Virus record (IMG/VR): IMGVR_UViG_3300029448_000032
Coordinates: 1 to 60,124 of that record
Reading direction: 5' to 3' (one strand)
From: a virus
DNA length: 60,124 bases
Below are positions 9,477-18,359 of the stretch, piece by piece. The position numbers were made by a program, and so were the translations under genes. The number at the start of each line of letters is the position of its first letter. Within the stretch, counting starts at the first letter, position 1. The notes beneath the pieces are model-generated. The model saw only the letters and a program-made list of their open reading frames with translations. It was not told the DNA's origin and made no database searches.

Positions 9477-11837
9477 TTACGAAAAGAAATAATCGCTATC
9501 AGCGATTTCTTTTACGTTTAGATTTCCTAGCTTGTAGTTATAACTAAACTTTTCAGGTTCCATTAATAACATATCGGCTATATGTTGATAGTAATCGCCA
9601 TGATCGTACATTTTAATGAACACTTCTTTAGTTAAGTCTAATAAGCTAGCTACATCACAACCGTGAGTAGAAAATGAGTCATGTATTGCAGCGAAGTCAC
9701 CGTCCCAATGGTGTATAATTAACGCCATATGAGCTGCATCCATACTGTGAATAAAGTTTGGGCTTATGCCCGAAGCAAAGCCGCCAGGGCTTGCTATCTT
9801 TTTGCCGTATACAAGGCGGTGTTCCTTACCGACATGCTGGATTCTCATATCCGATATCCAGCTTTTCCATTTGATATCTTCCATTACGTAATTTTCATAT
9901 CGTACTGGAAATCCAGATGGAGTAGTCCACTCAATAACAGGCTCATTCAAGTCTGCTATAATGTGGTTTGCTATTGCTTGTAGATAACTCATAGTTTCTA
10001 ACGGACCGGGACAAACTTCATCTATCGCTTTAATTAGATTAAAAGATAGATCATTACAGTCTGACATAGATATATTATACTTACTATGGAATCCTTCAGC
10101 GTAGCAATCAGCGTACATATTTAATGCTATGGCTAAATGACCTGCGCTATAAGCTCTAGTCATAGACCCACGTTTAGAGATACCTTTACGGATATGTTTC
10201 ATAGGCATATCACGAGACTCAAACCACTCAGGCATACGAGCTATTAAAGCTTTAGCCGTTTGTACATAGAAGTCTTTAGGTATTTCTGTTTGAACTAGAC
10301 CTACAAGCTTACCAGCTTCTTTGTCTTTAGATATAGCAGCCAAGTGTTGCCACCCATTATTAGATCCATCAATAGGAATAGGAAGGTTTATATAGTAATC
10401 ATTCTCAGGAGATTGATCCCATAAAGTACACCATGCTTTACAACAAGCAAGAAAGCTAACAGGCTTCTCTGCTTTATCATGGATAGTACGGTTGATCCAA
10501 GTATTTCTGATAAAGTCTTCGTTATTAGAAACCCATTTAACTCTATCATCAATAGTCATCTTATCAACTGAGATGTCTGTCAACCTTTCATTTTCCAAGT
10601 GACTCTTATAATCAGCATCACACCACTCAGGTATGTTATCAATAGTATACGATTGATTATATGTACAGGCTGTATGTACTGCAAAGTAATACAAGCCTTC
10701 ATCAGTCATCGGTTTAGCACTTGCGAATTTAAGTAGACCACGTTCCATGTCTTTACCTTGATAGTTCAAGTAAGACTCTCTGTAATATAGTCTACCACGA
10801 TAATCTGTATCTACATATTGGAAAAAGATTTTATTCTCTAATGCTTCAGCTTTCTGAACAGTCATATTGTAAGCATCAAACTTACTACGGTTCTTTAATA
10901 ATACTAGCTTAGCATTCCAATTAGTAGCAGCGTTATCATATTTCTTTTGAGCTCTGACTAATGGCTTCTTGTCAGGTTTATTACGTAGTTTATTAGTTAA
11001 TCTTCTTAACTCTCCGTAATACCTTTTCTCTAAAGATTTATTACCTAAATCTGGTTTAAATACCACATCATTCCAGTATAAATCTTTTCCTTCCAACTCT
11101 TTGTTGTTACCAAATATACAATAGCGGTAGTTCTTACCGGTCTCATCTGATACTTTAAGAGTTTCAGTTACAAACTTACGTTTGTTTTTCTTAACCGCTT
11201 CTAAGATATCACTATCAATAGTCCAAGCTGTTTGCTGCAATTTGTTTATCGCATCTACAAATGGTTCATCTAATAACTCTTTAAATGATTCGGCTTTATC
11301 GAAACCCCAATGCTTTATTACTGGGTAACCATTCTCTTGGAATAGATTATGAATACGGTTTATCTTCGTAAACGAAGTGTTCTGTATTAACTCGTTTACT
11401 ACGTCACTGGGAAGTGATCCAATTTGTAACCACTTTTCAGAGGTCTCTATCATATATGGAGCTCTACTGAAAGGCTTTTTACCTATAGGATTAGCTTCCC
11501 ATTTTATTTGAGCTTCAGTTGGAGCTCTAAATATTTTTATATATCCACATTCATAGAACGCTTCAAGAACTAGGTCGCCGACTGTTACGTCAGCTCTAAA
11601 CCCTAGCTCTACTCCCTTCTGAAGCAACACATTCTTACCTATAGCAACCGAAGCTGCTGTAAGTTTACATGTTGCTGACTCAGAAGTTGAAGTCTTTGTG
11701 AAGTGGTATTGCAGTATAGTTAATGCGTCATATACTAACCGCTTCGGATCCAGCTTGTGTTCGTTCACCAGCTTTACTGCCCACCTCTGCGGTGTATTTA
11801 TAATTTTCTGTTCTAAATACTCTATTATGTTCTGCAT
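9477..11837 (-). CDS. Single-subunit T7-type DNA-directed RNA polymerase
   Basis: About 786 residues (T7 gp1 is 883). The palm and finger motifs are all there: DYRGRLYY (around residue 425), DGSNNGWQH (motif A aspartate near 490), KRGSMTRAYSAG (motif B, near 560), PNFIHSMDAAHM and HDSFSTH (motif C aspartate near 722). The C-terminus ends in an aromatic tail (YFFS) like FAFA of T7. I chose the ATG at 11837 because AGGAGA precedes it; a longer frame reaches 11894 without a good ribosome site. It transcribes the phage genome from its own promoters, for which the 18-bp elements at 25632, 26394, 29573 and 47968 are candidates. It lies near the end of the leftward arm, whereas T7 gene 1 is early-proximal. 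Confidence 0.97.
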   Translation of the reverse strand: MQNIIEYLEQKIINTPQRWAVKLVNEHKLDPKRLVYDALTILQYHFTKTSTSESATCKLTAASVAIGKNVLLQKGVELGFRADVTVGDLVLEAFYECGYIKIFRAPTEAQIKWEANPIGKKPFSRAPYMIETSEKWLQIGSLPSDVVNELIQNTSFTKINRIHNLFQENGYPVIKHWGFDKAESFKELLDEPFVDAINKLQQTAWTIDSDILEAVKKNKRKFVTETLKVSDETGKNYRYCIFGNNKELEGKDLYWNDVVFKPDLGNKSLEKRYYGELRRLTNKLRNKPDKKPLVRAQKKYDNAATNWNAKLVLLKNRSKFDAYNMTVQKAEALENKIFFQYVDTDYRGRLYYRESYLNYQGKDMERGLLKFASAKPMTDEGLYYFAVHTACTYNQSYTIDNIPEWCDADYKSHLENERLTDISVDKMTIDDRVKWVSNNEDFIRNTWINRTIHDKAEKPVSFLACCKAWCTLWDQSPENDYYINLPIPIDGSNNGWQHLAAISKDKEAGKLVGLVQTEIPKDFYVQTAKALIARMPEWFESRDMPMKHIRKGISKRGSMTRAYSAGHLAIALNMYADCYAEGFHSKYNISMSDCNDLSFNLIKAIDEVCPGPLETMSYLQAIANHIIADLNEPVIEWTTPSGFPVRYENYVMEDIKWKSWISDMRIQHVGKEHRLVYGKKIASPGGFASGISPNFIHSMDAAHMALIIHHWDGDFAAIHDSFSTHGCDVASLLDLTKEVFIKMYDHGDYYQHIADMLLMEPEKFSYNYKLGNLNVKEIADSDYFFS

Positions 11838-12186
11838 TATTTCTCCTAGTTTTGCGGAACGGATTATGTGTAACGTTAAACAGGTCACACCCATTCCTTA
11901 AGCAACATTTTATTTCATGAGATTCTACTACAGTAGCTTCTTTATCTGTCATCTGTCCACCTTTAATCACAACAACATCTTGTATTTTGTGGACAGACAA
12001 CTTATCAAGCAACCAAATATGGTGGTCATAACCACGGTTAGTTATCTGGTATGCTCTATGTAAAGTACCCTTACCAACGTATACTACGTTATCCGTTTCC
12101 GGATCTTTATGAAAGTAAACACAGTACATATCTTCAGGATACTTTACAACTTCATGGGTATCTTCTCTAATCTCTATCTGACGCAA
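11728..12186 (-). CDS. GIY-YIG-like nuclease domain protein
   Basis: A 152-residue protein. Residues about 20-107 look like a GIY-YIG fold: VYFHK, then VYVGKG at about 35-40, an arginine at 44 and a glutamate-rich helix (EATVVESHE) near 82-90. Such domains make DNA strand breaks in homing enzymes and repair nucleases. The start overlaps the dCMP deaminase stop by 20 bases, and the last 36 codons overlap the RNA polymerase start by 110 bases in another frame. Target and role are unknown; it could be a free-standing homing-type endonuclease or a host-DNA nuclease. Confidence 0.7.
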   Translation of the reverse strand: MRQIEIREDTHEVVKYPEDMYCVYFHKDPETDNVVYVGKGTLHRAYQITNRGYDHHIWLLDKLSVHKIQDVVVIKGGQMTDKEATVVESHEIKCCLRNGCDLFNVTHNPFRKTRRNNAEHNRVFRTENYKYTAEVGSKAGERTQAGSEAVSI

Positions 12187-12613
12187 TTTCTACTCCATAT
12201 TTTTTGAGTAGTTCTAAAGGTTCTGTGTCAGGAACTCTAAGATCTAGCTCTTTACTAGGTTTACAGTATACTTTATCGTATACTAGTCTCTTAATACCCG
12301 CCTGTAATATGAGTTTAGTACACTCTTTACAAGGCGAGTATGTTAGATATAATGTAGCACCTTCAGAAGAAGAAGTTGAAGCAGCCAATTTAGCTATAGC
12401 ATTTGCTTCGGCATGAACGACTTCCCACTTAGTGTTTCCAGCACCATCGCGGGTTTCATTAATCATACCATGGGGAGTGCCATTCCAACCATAACTAAGT
12501 ATCTTATTACCATTAGCTATAACTGCTCCAACTTTATAGAGATTATCACGAGATCTTTTGCCAACTACTTCGGCCATCTTAAGATACATGTGATCGTCTT
12601 TAGATAACGTCAA
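12167..12613 (-). CDS. dCMP deaminase (zinc-dependent cytidine/deoxycytidylate deaminase family)
   Basis: 148 residues with the zinc site HAEANA (His and catalytic Glu) and PCKEC, plus the family's SYGWNGTPHG substrate loop. It converts dCMP to dUMP, the substrate of the ThyX encoded at 28874. It sits between primase-helicase and the GIY-YIG gene with short overlaps on both sides, so it is co-transcribed with the replication genes. It would compete with the phage dCMP hydroxymethylase (18360-19050) for dCMP. Confidence 0.93.
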   Translation of the reverse strand: MTLSKDDHMYLKMAEVVGKRSRDNLYKVGAVIANGNKILSYGWNGTPHGMINETRDGAGNTKWEVVHAEANAIAKLAASTSSSEGATLYLTYSPCKECTKLILQAGIKRLVYDKVYCKPSKELDLRVPDTEPLELLKKYGVEIASDRD

Positions 12614-14201
12614 AGCTATCTCCTTTCTGTAATCTACCGGTGCGCATATTATAATTACTTATACCTGCTGGTCCAGTTAATCCAGTAAACCTTGACTTTA
12701 ATACGGTCAACTGAATTTGATTACGATCTTCTTCATTAGGTGCGACAAGGTTTCTTGAGAAAGCTATAATATCAAACGATATTTGTTTGATACTACCACT
12801 ACCCTTTATGTCATCGATAGAAGCCATATTACCTTCTTCGAAAGCTTTACCACCTGACTTACGTAAGTGACTTACTATACCTAACCAGATGTTATGCTTC
12901 TTAACTACCTTAAGTAGATCAGACATAACCTTGTCAACCGCTTCGTTGCCTGATAGTCCTTCACTACCTTCAGATACAGCTATAGTTATATGGTCTAAGA
13001 ATAAATACTTACATCCCATAAGAGCCATATACTCTATCTTATCTAGTAATGAACTATCTTCAACAGAACCTTGGTGATCTAATAAAACAAGACGTTCGTC
13101 TTTAAATACCTTTTCAAAGCCGGTTCTCATTTCATATTCACTTATAGGTTCATCACCACCAATACGTTTATTAATAGTCATACCAATAAACTTCTCAGCG
13201 GTATCACCTACACTTTCTTCAAGAGATATTAAACCAATACGGTCATCTTTAGTAGTAGATAGTAGATGCCATATGATCTCTTTTATTACAGTAGATTTTC
13301 CAGAACCAGTACCACTAGTGAACAAAGTTATTTCACCGTGTCTCATTCCCTTTAGTTTATCGTTTAAACCTGTTAAACATTCAGGATAAGGTACCGACTG
13401 AACGTTCTGGCGTTCAACAAATTTATCCCATATACCTTCACCAGTAAGGATACCAGCAGGATTATATTGTTGAGCATTCCAGATAGCATGAGAAACTTCT
13501 TTACTTCCTTTACTCATAAACAAATCGCTAGCATCTTTCTCTTGTACAGTTACGACCTTAACTTTGTCAAAACCTATAATCTTACTAGCTTGAGATATAG
13601 CTTTCTTTCCTGCTTCATCATTGTCAAACCATAATATTACATCATCAAATCTTCTGATCCAATCTCGGTTATCTAATAGTATTTGTAGTTGATTAGCAGA
13701 AGGAATAGATACAACAGGATAAATCCTTTTACTTATATCTAACCAAGCTTGACCTATAGATAGAGCATCGAGTTCACCTTCAGTTATGACTAGCATTTTA
13801 CCACCACCATTAAACTTGTCTTGTCCAAATAGTTTCTTTGGTTTTCCTACTAATCTAAATTCTTTAGGTAATATTCTAATTTTGTAGCAGTCATCTCCAT
13901 AAGGATAGAAATGAGCTGGCTGGTTGTTATACTGATGAGTCTTTACTCCAAAGTATTTTACTACATTCTCTGAAATATTGCGACTAGGCATACTATGCCC
14001 AGGATAGTTAGAAATATCGGTGATGTCAGATTGTTTATTATTATTTGTATCGGTAATGGGTTCAATAGCATTATCTCCTTTAGTATATACGCCACACGCA
14101 AAGCAATAAGTGTGGTCATCAGATGGATCATGCATTAACCCATCTGAACTACCACAATCTTTGCATTCATATCTAGCATTATCGTTTAATTTCTTCAACA
14201 T
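12600..14201 (-). CDS. T7 gp4-like primase-helicase
   Basis: 533 residues. The N-terminal zinc ribbon has C13, C16, C33 and C36. The TOPRIM motif VITEGELDALS lies near residue 135, followed by FDNDEAGKK. A RecA-type helicase core has Walker A GTGSGKST near residue 300 and Walker B YLFLDH near 395. It primes lagging-strand synthesis and unwinds DNA at the fork together with the phage PolA. Start codon region overlaps the end of the RusA gene by 23 bases. Confidence 0.95.
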   Translation of the reverse strand: MLKKLNDNARYECKDCGSSDGLMHDPSDDHTYCFACGVYTKGDNAIEPITDTNNNKQSDITDISNYPGHSMPSRNISENVVKYFGVKTHQYNNQPAHFYPYGDDCYKIRILPKEFRLVGKPKKLFGQDKFNGGGKMLVITEGELDALSIGQAWLDISKRIYPVVSIPSANQLQILLDNRDWIRRFDDVILWFDNDEAGKKAISQASKIIGFDKVKVVTVQEKDASDLFMSKGSKEVSHAIWNAQQYNPAGILTGEGIWDKFVERQNVQSVPYPECLTGLNDKLKGMRHGEITLFTSGTGSGKSTVIKEIIWHLLSTTKDDRIGLISLEESVGDTAEKFIGMTINKRIGGDEPISEYEMRTGFEKVFKDERLVLLDHQGSVEDSSLLDKIEYMALMGCKYLFLDHITIAVSEGSEGLSGNEAVDKVMSDLLKVVKKHNIWLGIVSHLRKSGGKAFEEGNMASIDDIKGSGSIKQISFDIIAFSRNLVAPNEEDRNQIQLTVLKSRFTGLTGPAGISNYNMRTGRLQKGDSFDVI

Positions 14202-14556
14202 TTATCTCCAGTCTTTCTTCGCCTCGCTTTACAAGATGTTTGTAAGCAGCGATCTCATAACAGTATTTATCATTCCAATCGAAAACTTTTTGTAAAGCAT
14301 CTAAAGACGGTTTGAGTACGTTATCAAGGTCCGATGCTCTATTACTAAAGAACGCATTGAAAGTAACTTTTAAGTCAGCAGTCTTTTCAAACTGCCAACT
14401 CATTTCGTTAGTTGATTCTATAAAATTACTAAGAAACAACTTGTATTCTGTCGTCGGATACTTCTGAGCGAAGTTCTTTCCGCTCTTCGTTCTCACTGCC
14501 CTCATCCCTTCCATTCGGTTTGCTGACATTGGTTTCCCGTTTATAACGATCTTCAT
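14179..14556 (-). CDS. RusA-family Holliday junction resolvase
   Basis: 125 residues with the RusA signature: D76, D78, N79, K82 and D86 in DLDNVLKPSLDAL, then D96 in VFDWNDKY. These are the acidic metal-binding residues and lysine of RusA. It should resolve branched replication and recombination intermediates before packaging, the job of gp3 endonuclease I in T7. It lies between exonuclease and primase-helicase, and its first 42 codons overlap the end of the exonuclease gene by 128 bases in another frame. Confidence 0.85.
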   Translation of the reverse strand: MKIVINGKPMSANRMEGMRAVRTKSGKNFAQKYPTTEYKLFLSNFIESTNEMSWQFEKTADLKVTFNAFFSNRASDLDNVLKPSLDALQKVFDWNDKYCYEIAAYKHLVKRGEERLEINVEEIKR

Positions 14557-15247
14557 AGTTCCACTCCTCTAGATCCCATGTACGTTTCATATATATTAGA
14601 TTGCCGATCATATTAAGTTGTTTCTCCCAACCATTTCCATATAATCTTTTCCACTGGTCTACTACAACAGACATACGAGTGTCATAAGTAGTATCTGCTA
14701 AAGCTTTCTTAGCAGTTTTGATTCCATATCCTTTCTTTAGTTTAGGTATGTCATCACCAGCATCTCCAATAAGTAACTGAACACAGAAATTAAGATCAGC
14801 TTCTTCATCATCGACAAAGTAAACTTCTTTCTTGTTATAGTTATAATGATTTCCAGCAATTTGATTTATGTCTTTATCAATATGCGCAATCACAAAGTCT
14901 TCATCAGCAGCTCTTGCTTCATAAGCCCATATAGAAACTAAGTCATCAGCTTCCATACCATCAGCAGCAACAGCTCCCCATTTATCTGTAAGATATTCGT
15001 AAGCATTGTTGAGTCTATTCTTTAAACCTTCTTCTAATTTAGTATCTTTACGAGAGGATTTATAATCAGAATAGATATTGTAACGAAAGTTATTCTTACC
15101 TTTAACAGCAATATAAGTTTCATCAGCAAAACAATCAGCAATAGAATCTTCGATTATCTTACGAGTAACTAATCGAGTATTATGTTGAGTGTCTTGAGTA
15201 CAAGCAGCTTTAAATAAAATACTATCGGCATCAATAAATAATTTCAT
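14429..15247 (-). CDS. 5'-3' exonuclease (FEN / Pol I 5'-nuclease family, T7 gp6-like)
   Basis: 272 residues. Acidic metal ligands are spread through the chain as in the family: FIDADS (D6, D8), MEADDLVS near 100, HIDKDINQI near 123, and LIGDAGDDIPKLKKGYGIKTAKKAL (the helix-hairpin-helix region) near 160-185. PolA here has only a 3'-5' domain, so this separate protein provides the 5' nuclease for primer removal and host DNA breakdown. The last 42 codons overlap the RusA start. The stop of a 43-residue ORF overlaps its ATG. Confidence 0.9.
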   Translation of the reverse strand: MKLFIDADSILFKAACTQDTQHNTRLVTRKIIEDSIADCFADETYIAVKGKNNFRYNIYSDYKSSRKDTKLEEGLKNRLNNAYEYLTDKWGAVAADGMEADDLVSIWAYEARAADEDFVIAHIDKDINQIAGNHYNYNKKEVYFVDDEEADLNFCVQLLIGDAGDDIPKLKKGYGIKTAKKALADTTYDTRMSVVVDQWKRLYGNGWEKQLNMIGNLIYMKRTWDLEEWNYEDRYKRETNVSKPNGRDEGSENEERKELRSEVSDDRIQVVS

Positions 15248-15375
15248 TTGATTCCCTTATTTTTATCACGTTTACGGTTATACTTTTTCTTATTAGGTAT
15301 AACTTGTTTAGGTTTCCTATTGCGCAATAATGCTCGCGCAACAGGGTTTATTATAGATTTAAAATTTATTCTCAT
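15244..15375 (-). CDS. Small very basic protein between the 118-residue ORF and exonuclease
   Basis: A 43-residue ORF (MRINFKSIINPVARALLRNR...) that is about one third Lys/Arg. GGAGA lies 11 bases upstream of its ATG. It overlaps the stop of the upstream gene by 4 bases, and its TGA overlaps the exonuclease ATG (AATGA), the coupling pattern used throughout this arm. The charge suggests nucleic-acid binding, but I do not recognise it. Confidence 0.6.
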   Translation of the reverse strand: MRINFKSIINPVARALLRNRKPKQVIPNKKKYNRKRDKNKGIK

Positions 15376-15728
15376 TGATAGTATATCTCCGGTTTATCGT
15401 TGTTTTTAAGATGTACTATGTCAGCGTTATACAAAGGCTTTTTAGTTTCTTTATTAACAAATGTAGAATGTTTATAAGGATTATAAGTCGCCTGCTTGGT
15501 CATACTAAAATAGTCTTCACTGTTCTGTATATTAGATAGTGTACCTCTAACAAAGGCATGGACATTCTTTTTACGTTCAGTTAAAACTTTAGCACGACCA
15601 GCAGGTTGAACTACAAACTCAGCATCTTTTATAAACACATCATCGCTATGTAGTATAACTATACCTTTATATCTTACTGAGAATATCTTCTTATGTAAGT
15701 TATAGTATACGTCTACCTTAGACATCAA
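15372..15728 (-). CDS. Conserved-looking hypothetical protein downstream of DNA polymerase
   Basis: 118 residues (MMSKVDVYYNLHKKIFSVR...), predicted mixed alpha/beta, rich in Lys and Tyr, with no membrane segment. It overlaps the PolA stop by 4 bases (ATGA), so translation is coupled and a role in replication is likely. I cannot assign a function. Confidence 0.7.
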   Translation of the reverse strand: MMSKVDVYYNLHKKIFSVRYKGIVILHSDDVFIKDAEFVVQPAGRAKVLTERKKNVHAFVRGTLSNIQNSEDYFSMTKQATYNPYKHSTFVNKETKKPLYNADIVHLKNNDKPEIYYQ

Positions 15729-17584
15729 TGTACCTCCGCGTAAGACTTACCTATTACATAGTCACCACCATCCATACACTCAACACCAAACCATTTAGGT
15801 GCTTCACGAAAAGATTCTTGTAGGATTTCTCCAACACGGTTAGAATCTTTATCACTTGCTATCCAAGCTTGTTCATCATGGTAGAATATAGCAGGATAAG
15901 CATCAAGCTTTTCCTCTTTAATCTTATTCATAGCATAACTAACAGAGGCTTTACAAGTAATACCTTCAGCAGTTTGAAGTAAGTAATTAAGAACTTGGTA
16001 ATCAGACCTAGCAAATATTTTACGACCATCAAGAGCTGGTATAGACCCATACTTATTGAACACAGATCGTAGTTTGTTAACTAGTCTCTCAAATCCTGGT
16101 AAGTTAGCCATGAATTTTCTTCTAGCTTCTTTACCCTTAGGTATACTACTAACTCCTGTAAGAGTTTGTCCAAGCTTAGCATCACCTGCACCAAACAGAA
16201 CAGCATAAAGAAATGATTTAGCTAAAGGTCGAGAGCAATTAAGAACAGCTGCGTTACGAGCATGTTGGTCTCCATTAATAACTAGATCTGTGTAAGCTTT
16301 ATCTCCTACATAATGGCATAGCCCACGTAACTGGTTGCCAGCACTATCAGCACCAACAACATTATAACCTGGTTCAGAGATAAATAATTCTCTTAGCATT
16401 TTACCATAGTCTGCATCAACTGCAGGAAGATTAACAATAACTTCGTGACGACATCTAAAAGAAGGCGTACCAATAGTAAACATTCTTCCATGAAGACGTA
16501 CTCTATCGTTATCATCTTTCCATAGTTTCTCTATCCAAGATTCTATAGTAGCTTTACGGTTCTTTATAGTATAGTATCTATCAATGAGAGTACCTCTGCT
16601 ACCTAGTTTTCTCAATGAAGTTGTTGTAAGTTTAGGCCCGGTCTTTATCCATTGACCGTGACTTCCCTTCTTTACGTTCCAATCATCAGGCTTCCATCCA
16701 ATAGTATGCAGCCAGCTTTTAACTAGATCCATATTACTAAGAGTAACCTTTTCTATAGAAGTTCTTTGGAACTCTGTTCCAGGTAACATAGGTGGAGAAT
16801 CAGATAGAGCATCTTCACCAATCACTTTGCGACCAAGAAACTCAGATAATATTCTAGCAGTAGTTGCAGTATACAATCCAGCTTTAGTATACTTAGGAGT
16901 CTTCGGAGCTTTATCAATAAAGACTTCAGTAGTTCCTAAGTTAGGTTCAATTATAGATTCAATCTTCATCATGTGTTTAGTCATGAGTCTTAAGTTTTCT
17001 TTAGCTTTATCTAAATCAAACAACCAACCCTTCTTACGTACCATAGATTCAAAGATTGCTATATCATGTTCAACACGTAGACCTTTCTTAATTAGTTCAT
17101 TAGATTCTACAGCTGTATGTAGTTCAGCTAGCAGTACTTCATAAACCTTTGTGTTAAGTCTTACGTCTTGTTCACAATACTTTATCATGCCGGGATCGTA
17201 TGTCTTAAATCCCTCATTAGCCCATTCAGTATTGTCCATCTTCTTAAACCCAAGATGTTTACCCCATCCAGCAAGACCATGTCTGTGTGGTCTATTATAT
17301 CTTAATACCTGAGACATAACCCAAGTATCAATCAATGCAGTATGGGAAGACGGTCTCCAGTTAAAGAGCTTCTCTAGTCCCATCAAGTCGAACCCAATAA
17401 TGTTATGGCCTATTAATGCGTCAGCTTTAGACATTAAGTCTAGACCTATTTTAATAGGAGTATCATTAGGTTGATCTGTATATCTATAGATCTTCTTAGT
17501 TATAACATCTTGGCATATAAGTACGTGACAAGTAGTCATCTCTTCTAAGAATCCATCTGTTTCTATATCAAATACAAGTTGCAT
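15725..17584 (-). CDS. polA: Family A DNA polymerase with 3'-5' exonuclease
   Basis: 619 residues (T7 gp5 is 704). The exonuclease domain has FDIETDG (D5, E7) and ALIGHNIIGFD near 70. Polymerase motif A is GADSAGNQLRG near 415, motif B is KSFLYAVLFGAGD near 458, and motif C is YHDE near 570. The residue equivalent to E. coli Pol I 762 is Tyr, as in T7, and the 766 position is Phe instead of Tyr. Tyr/Phe at 762 is generally associated with virulent phages. There is no 5' nuclease domain; that is a separate gene. AAAGGA precedes the ATG, and a GCGCGAT hairpin lies 27 bases upstream. Confidence 0.97.
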   Translation of the reverse strand: MQLVFDIETDGFLEEMTTCHVLICQDVITKKIYRYTDQPNDTPIKIGLDLMSKADALIGHNIIGFDLMGLEKLFNWRPSSHTALIDTWVMSQVLRYNRPHRHGLAGWGKHLGFKKMDNTEWANEGFKTYDPGMIKYCEQDVRLNTKVYEVLLAELHTAVESNELIKKGLRVEHDIAIFESMVRKKGWLFDLDKAKENLRLMTKHMMKIESIIEPNLGTTEVFIDKAPKTPKYTKAGLYTATTARILSEFLGRKVIGEDALSDSPPMLPGTEFQRTSIEKVTLSNMDLVKSWLHTIGWKPDDWNVKKGSHGQWIKTGPKLTTTSLRKLGSRGTLIDRYYTIKNRKATIESWIEKLWKDDNDRVRLHGRMFTIGTPSFRCRHEVIVNLPAVDADYGKMLRELFISEPGYNVVGADSAGNQLRGLCHYVGDKAYTDLVINGDQHARNAAVLNCSRPLAKSFLYAVLFGAGDAKLGQTLTGVSSIPKGKEARRKFMANLPGFERLVNKLRSVFNKYGSIPALDGRKIFARSDYQVLNYLLQTAEGITCKASVSYAMNKIKEEKLDAYPAIFYHDEQAWIASDKDSNRVGEILQESFREAPKWFGVECMDGGDYVIGKSYAEVH

Positions 17585-17610
17585 ATGATTCCTTTCATAT
17601 TTATTAGTTG

Positions 17611-17640
17611 AAAAAGCGCGATGAATATCGCGCTTTATTA
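17611..17640 (-). terminator. GCGCGAT hairpin, copy 1 (terminator or RNA processing site)
   Basis: Stem GCGCGAT/ATCGCGC (17616-17622 with 17627-17633) with a 4-base loop; on the minus strand it is followed by a T5 run. It is almost identical to hairpins at 19952 and 23392. It lies between the 58-residue ORF and PolA. Confidence 0.75.
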
Positions 17641-17646
17641 GGGATC

Positions 17647-17823
17647 TTAATAACCTTTAGTCTTATTTAATCCTTGTTCAATCTCTTTAATCCTATCTTT
17701 AAGTACATTGATAGTAATTAAGAGCTCATTATTTTTTACTGAAGTAACTTCCTCTAGTCTAGTAACTAAAATGTTTACTTCAATCTTTAAATAAAATAAA
17801 TGGTTGATGCTTTGGCTACTCAT
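17647..17823 (-). CDS. Small coiled-coil hypothetical protein
   Basis: A 58-residue protein (MSSQSINHLFYLKIEVNIL...) with a continuous leucine/isoleucine heptad pattern over most of its length, so probably a short coiled coil. I use the ATG at 17823, whose ATGAGTAG overlaps the MazG-like stop by 8 bases; an in-frame upstream ATG would overlap further. The GCGCGAT hairpin follows it. Confidence 0.6.
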   Translation of the reverse strand: MSSQSINHLFYLKIEVNILVTRLEEVTSVKNNELLITINVLKDRIKEIEQGLNKTKGY

Positions 17824-18301
17824 AGTTTTCATAACCGCCATCATTAGAATGATGTAGTATAATGTGAGTATCTCCTACGTTATCAGCATGGTTAGGTCCA
17901 ACCCATCCCTCTGGTTTAATCATATCAGGTAAACCTAATGGATTAGGTCTTGAAGGTTTCTTTCCAGGTTCTTTACTCATGTTAGCTTTATGAACCCTTG
18001 ACCAAGCTTTATTAGCGTCAACACCTAGAATATCTAACGTACCTATTGCTACCACACATAAATCTATAAGACCATCAACAACTTCTTGTGCGTTCTTATC
18101 TAACACGGCTGCAGCTTTAGTCTCGTTAAGTTCTTCTTCTAAGAATTTAATACGAAAATTTAAGAATTCTCTTAAAGTATTGTAGTCTTCTTCATCTATC
18201 TTACGAGCCATCCACTTATGCACACCAAATTTCTGATGCATTGCATGAATGTCTTCTGCCCACGAAGATCGTTTGCCATAAACTCCAGGATATTTCATCA
18301 C
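17816..18301 (-). CDS. MazG-like all-alpha nucleotide pyrophosphohydrolase
   Basis: 161 residues. The metal-binding signature is visible: FLEEELNET (E55, E56, E57, E60), then EVVDGLIDL (E73, D76, D80), and the family's AWSRVHKANMSK tail near 99-110. These enzymes hydrolyse (d)NTPs to monophosphates. It lies directly downstream of the dCMP hydroxymethylase; T4 pairs gp42 with a dCTPase (gp56) of related all-alpha type, so a dCTP-to-dCMP role is a reasonable inference, not shown by sequence. The C-terminal 45 residues (Pro/Gly/His-rich) are outside the fold. Confidence 0.8.
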   Translation of the reverse strand: MMKYPGVYGKRSSWAEDIHAMHQKFGVHKWMARKIDEEDYNTLREFLNFRIKFLEEELNETKAAAVLDKNAQEVVDGLIDLCVVAIGTLDILGVDANKAWSRVHKANMSKEPGKKPSRPNPLGLPDMIKPEGWVGPNHADNVGDTHIILHHSNDGGYENYE

Positions 18302-18359
18302 ACACTCTCCTTTATGTCGGTAATGTCGGTTAAGTTAAATAAAATTTTAAAGGTACTAC

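Noticed and set aside
15725-17584. DnaJ-like insertion in the DNA polymerase, as in HMO-2011-type phages
   Set aside because: The exonuclease and polymerase motifs are normally spaced, with no HPD-containing segment or CxxCxGxG repeats.
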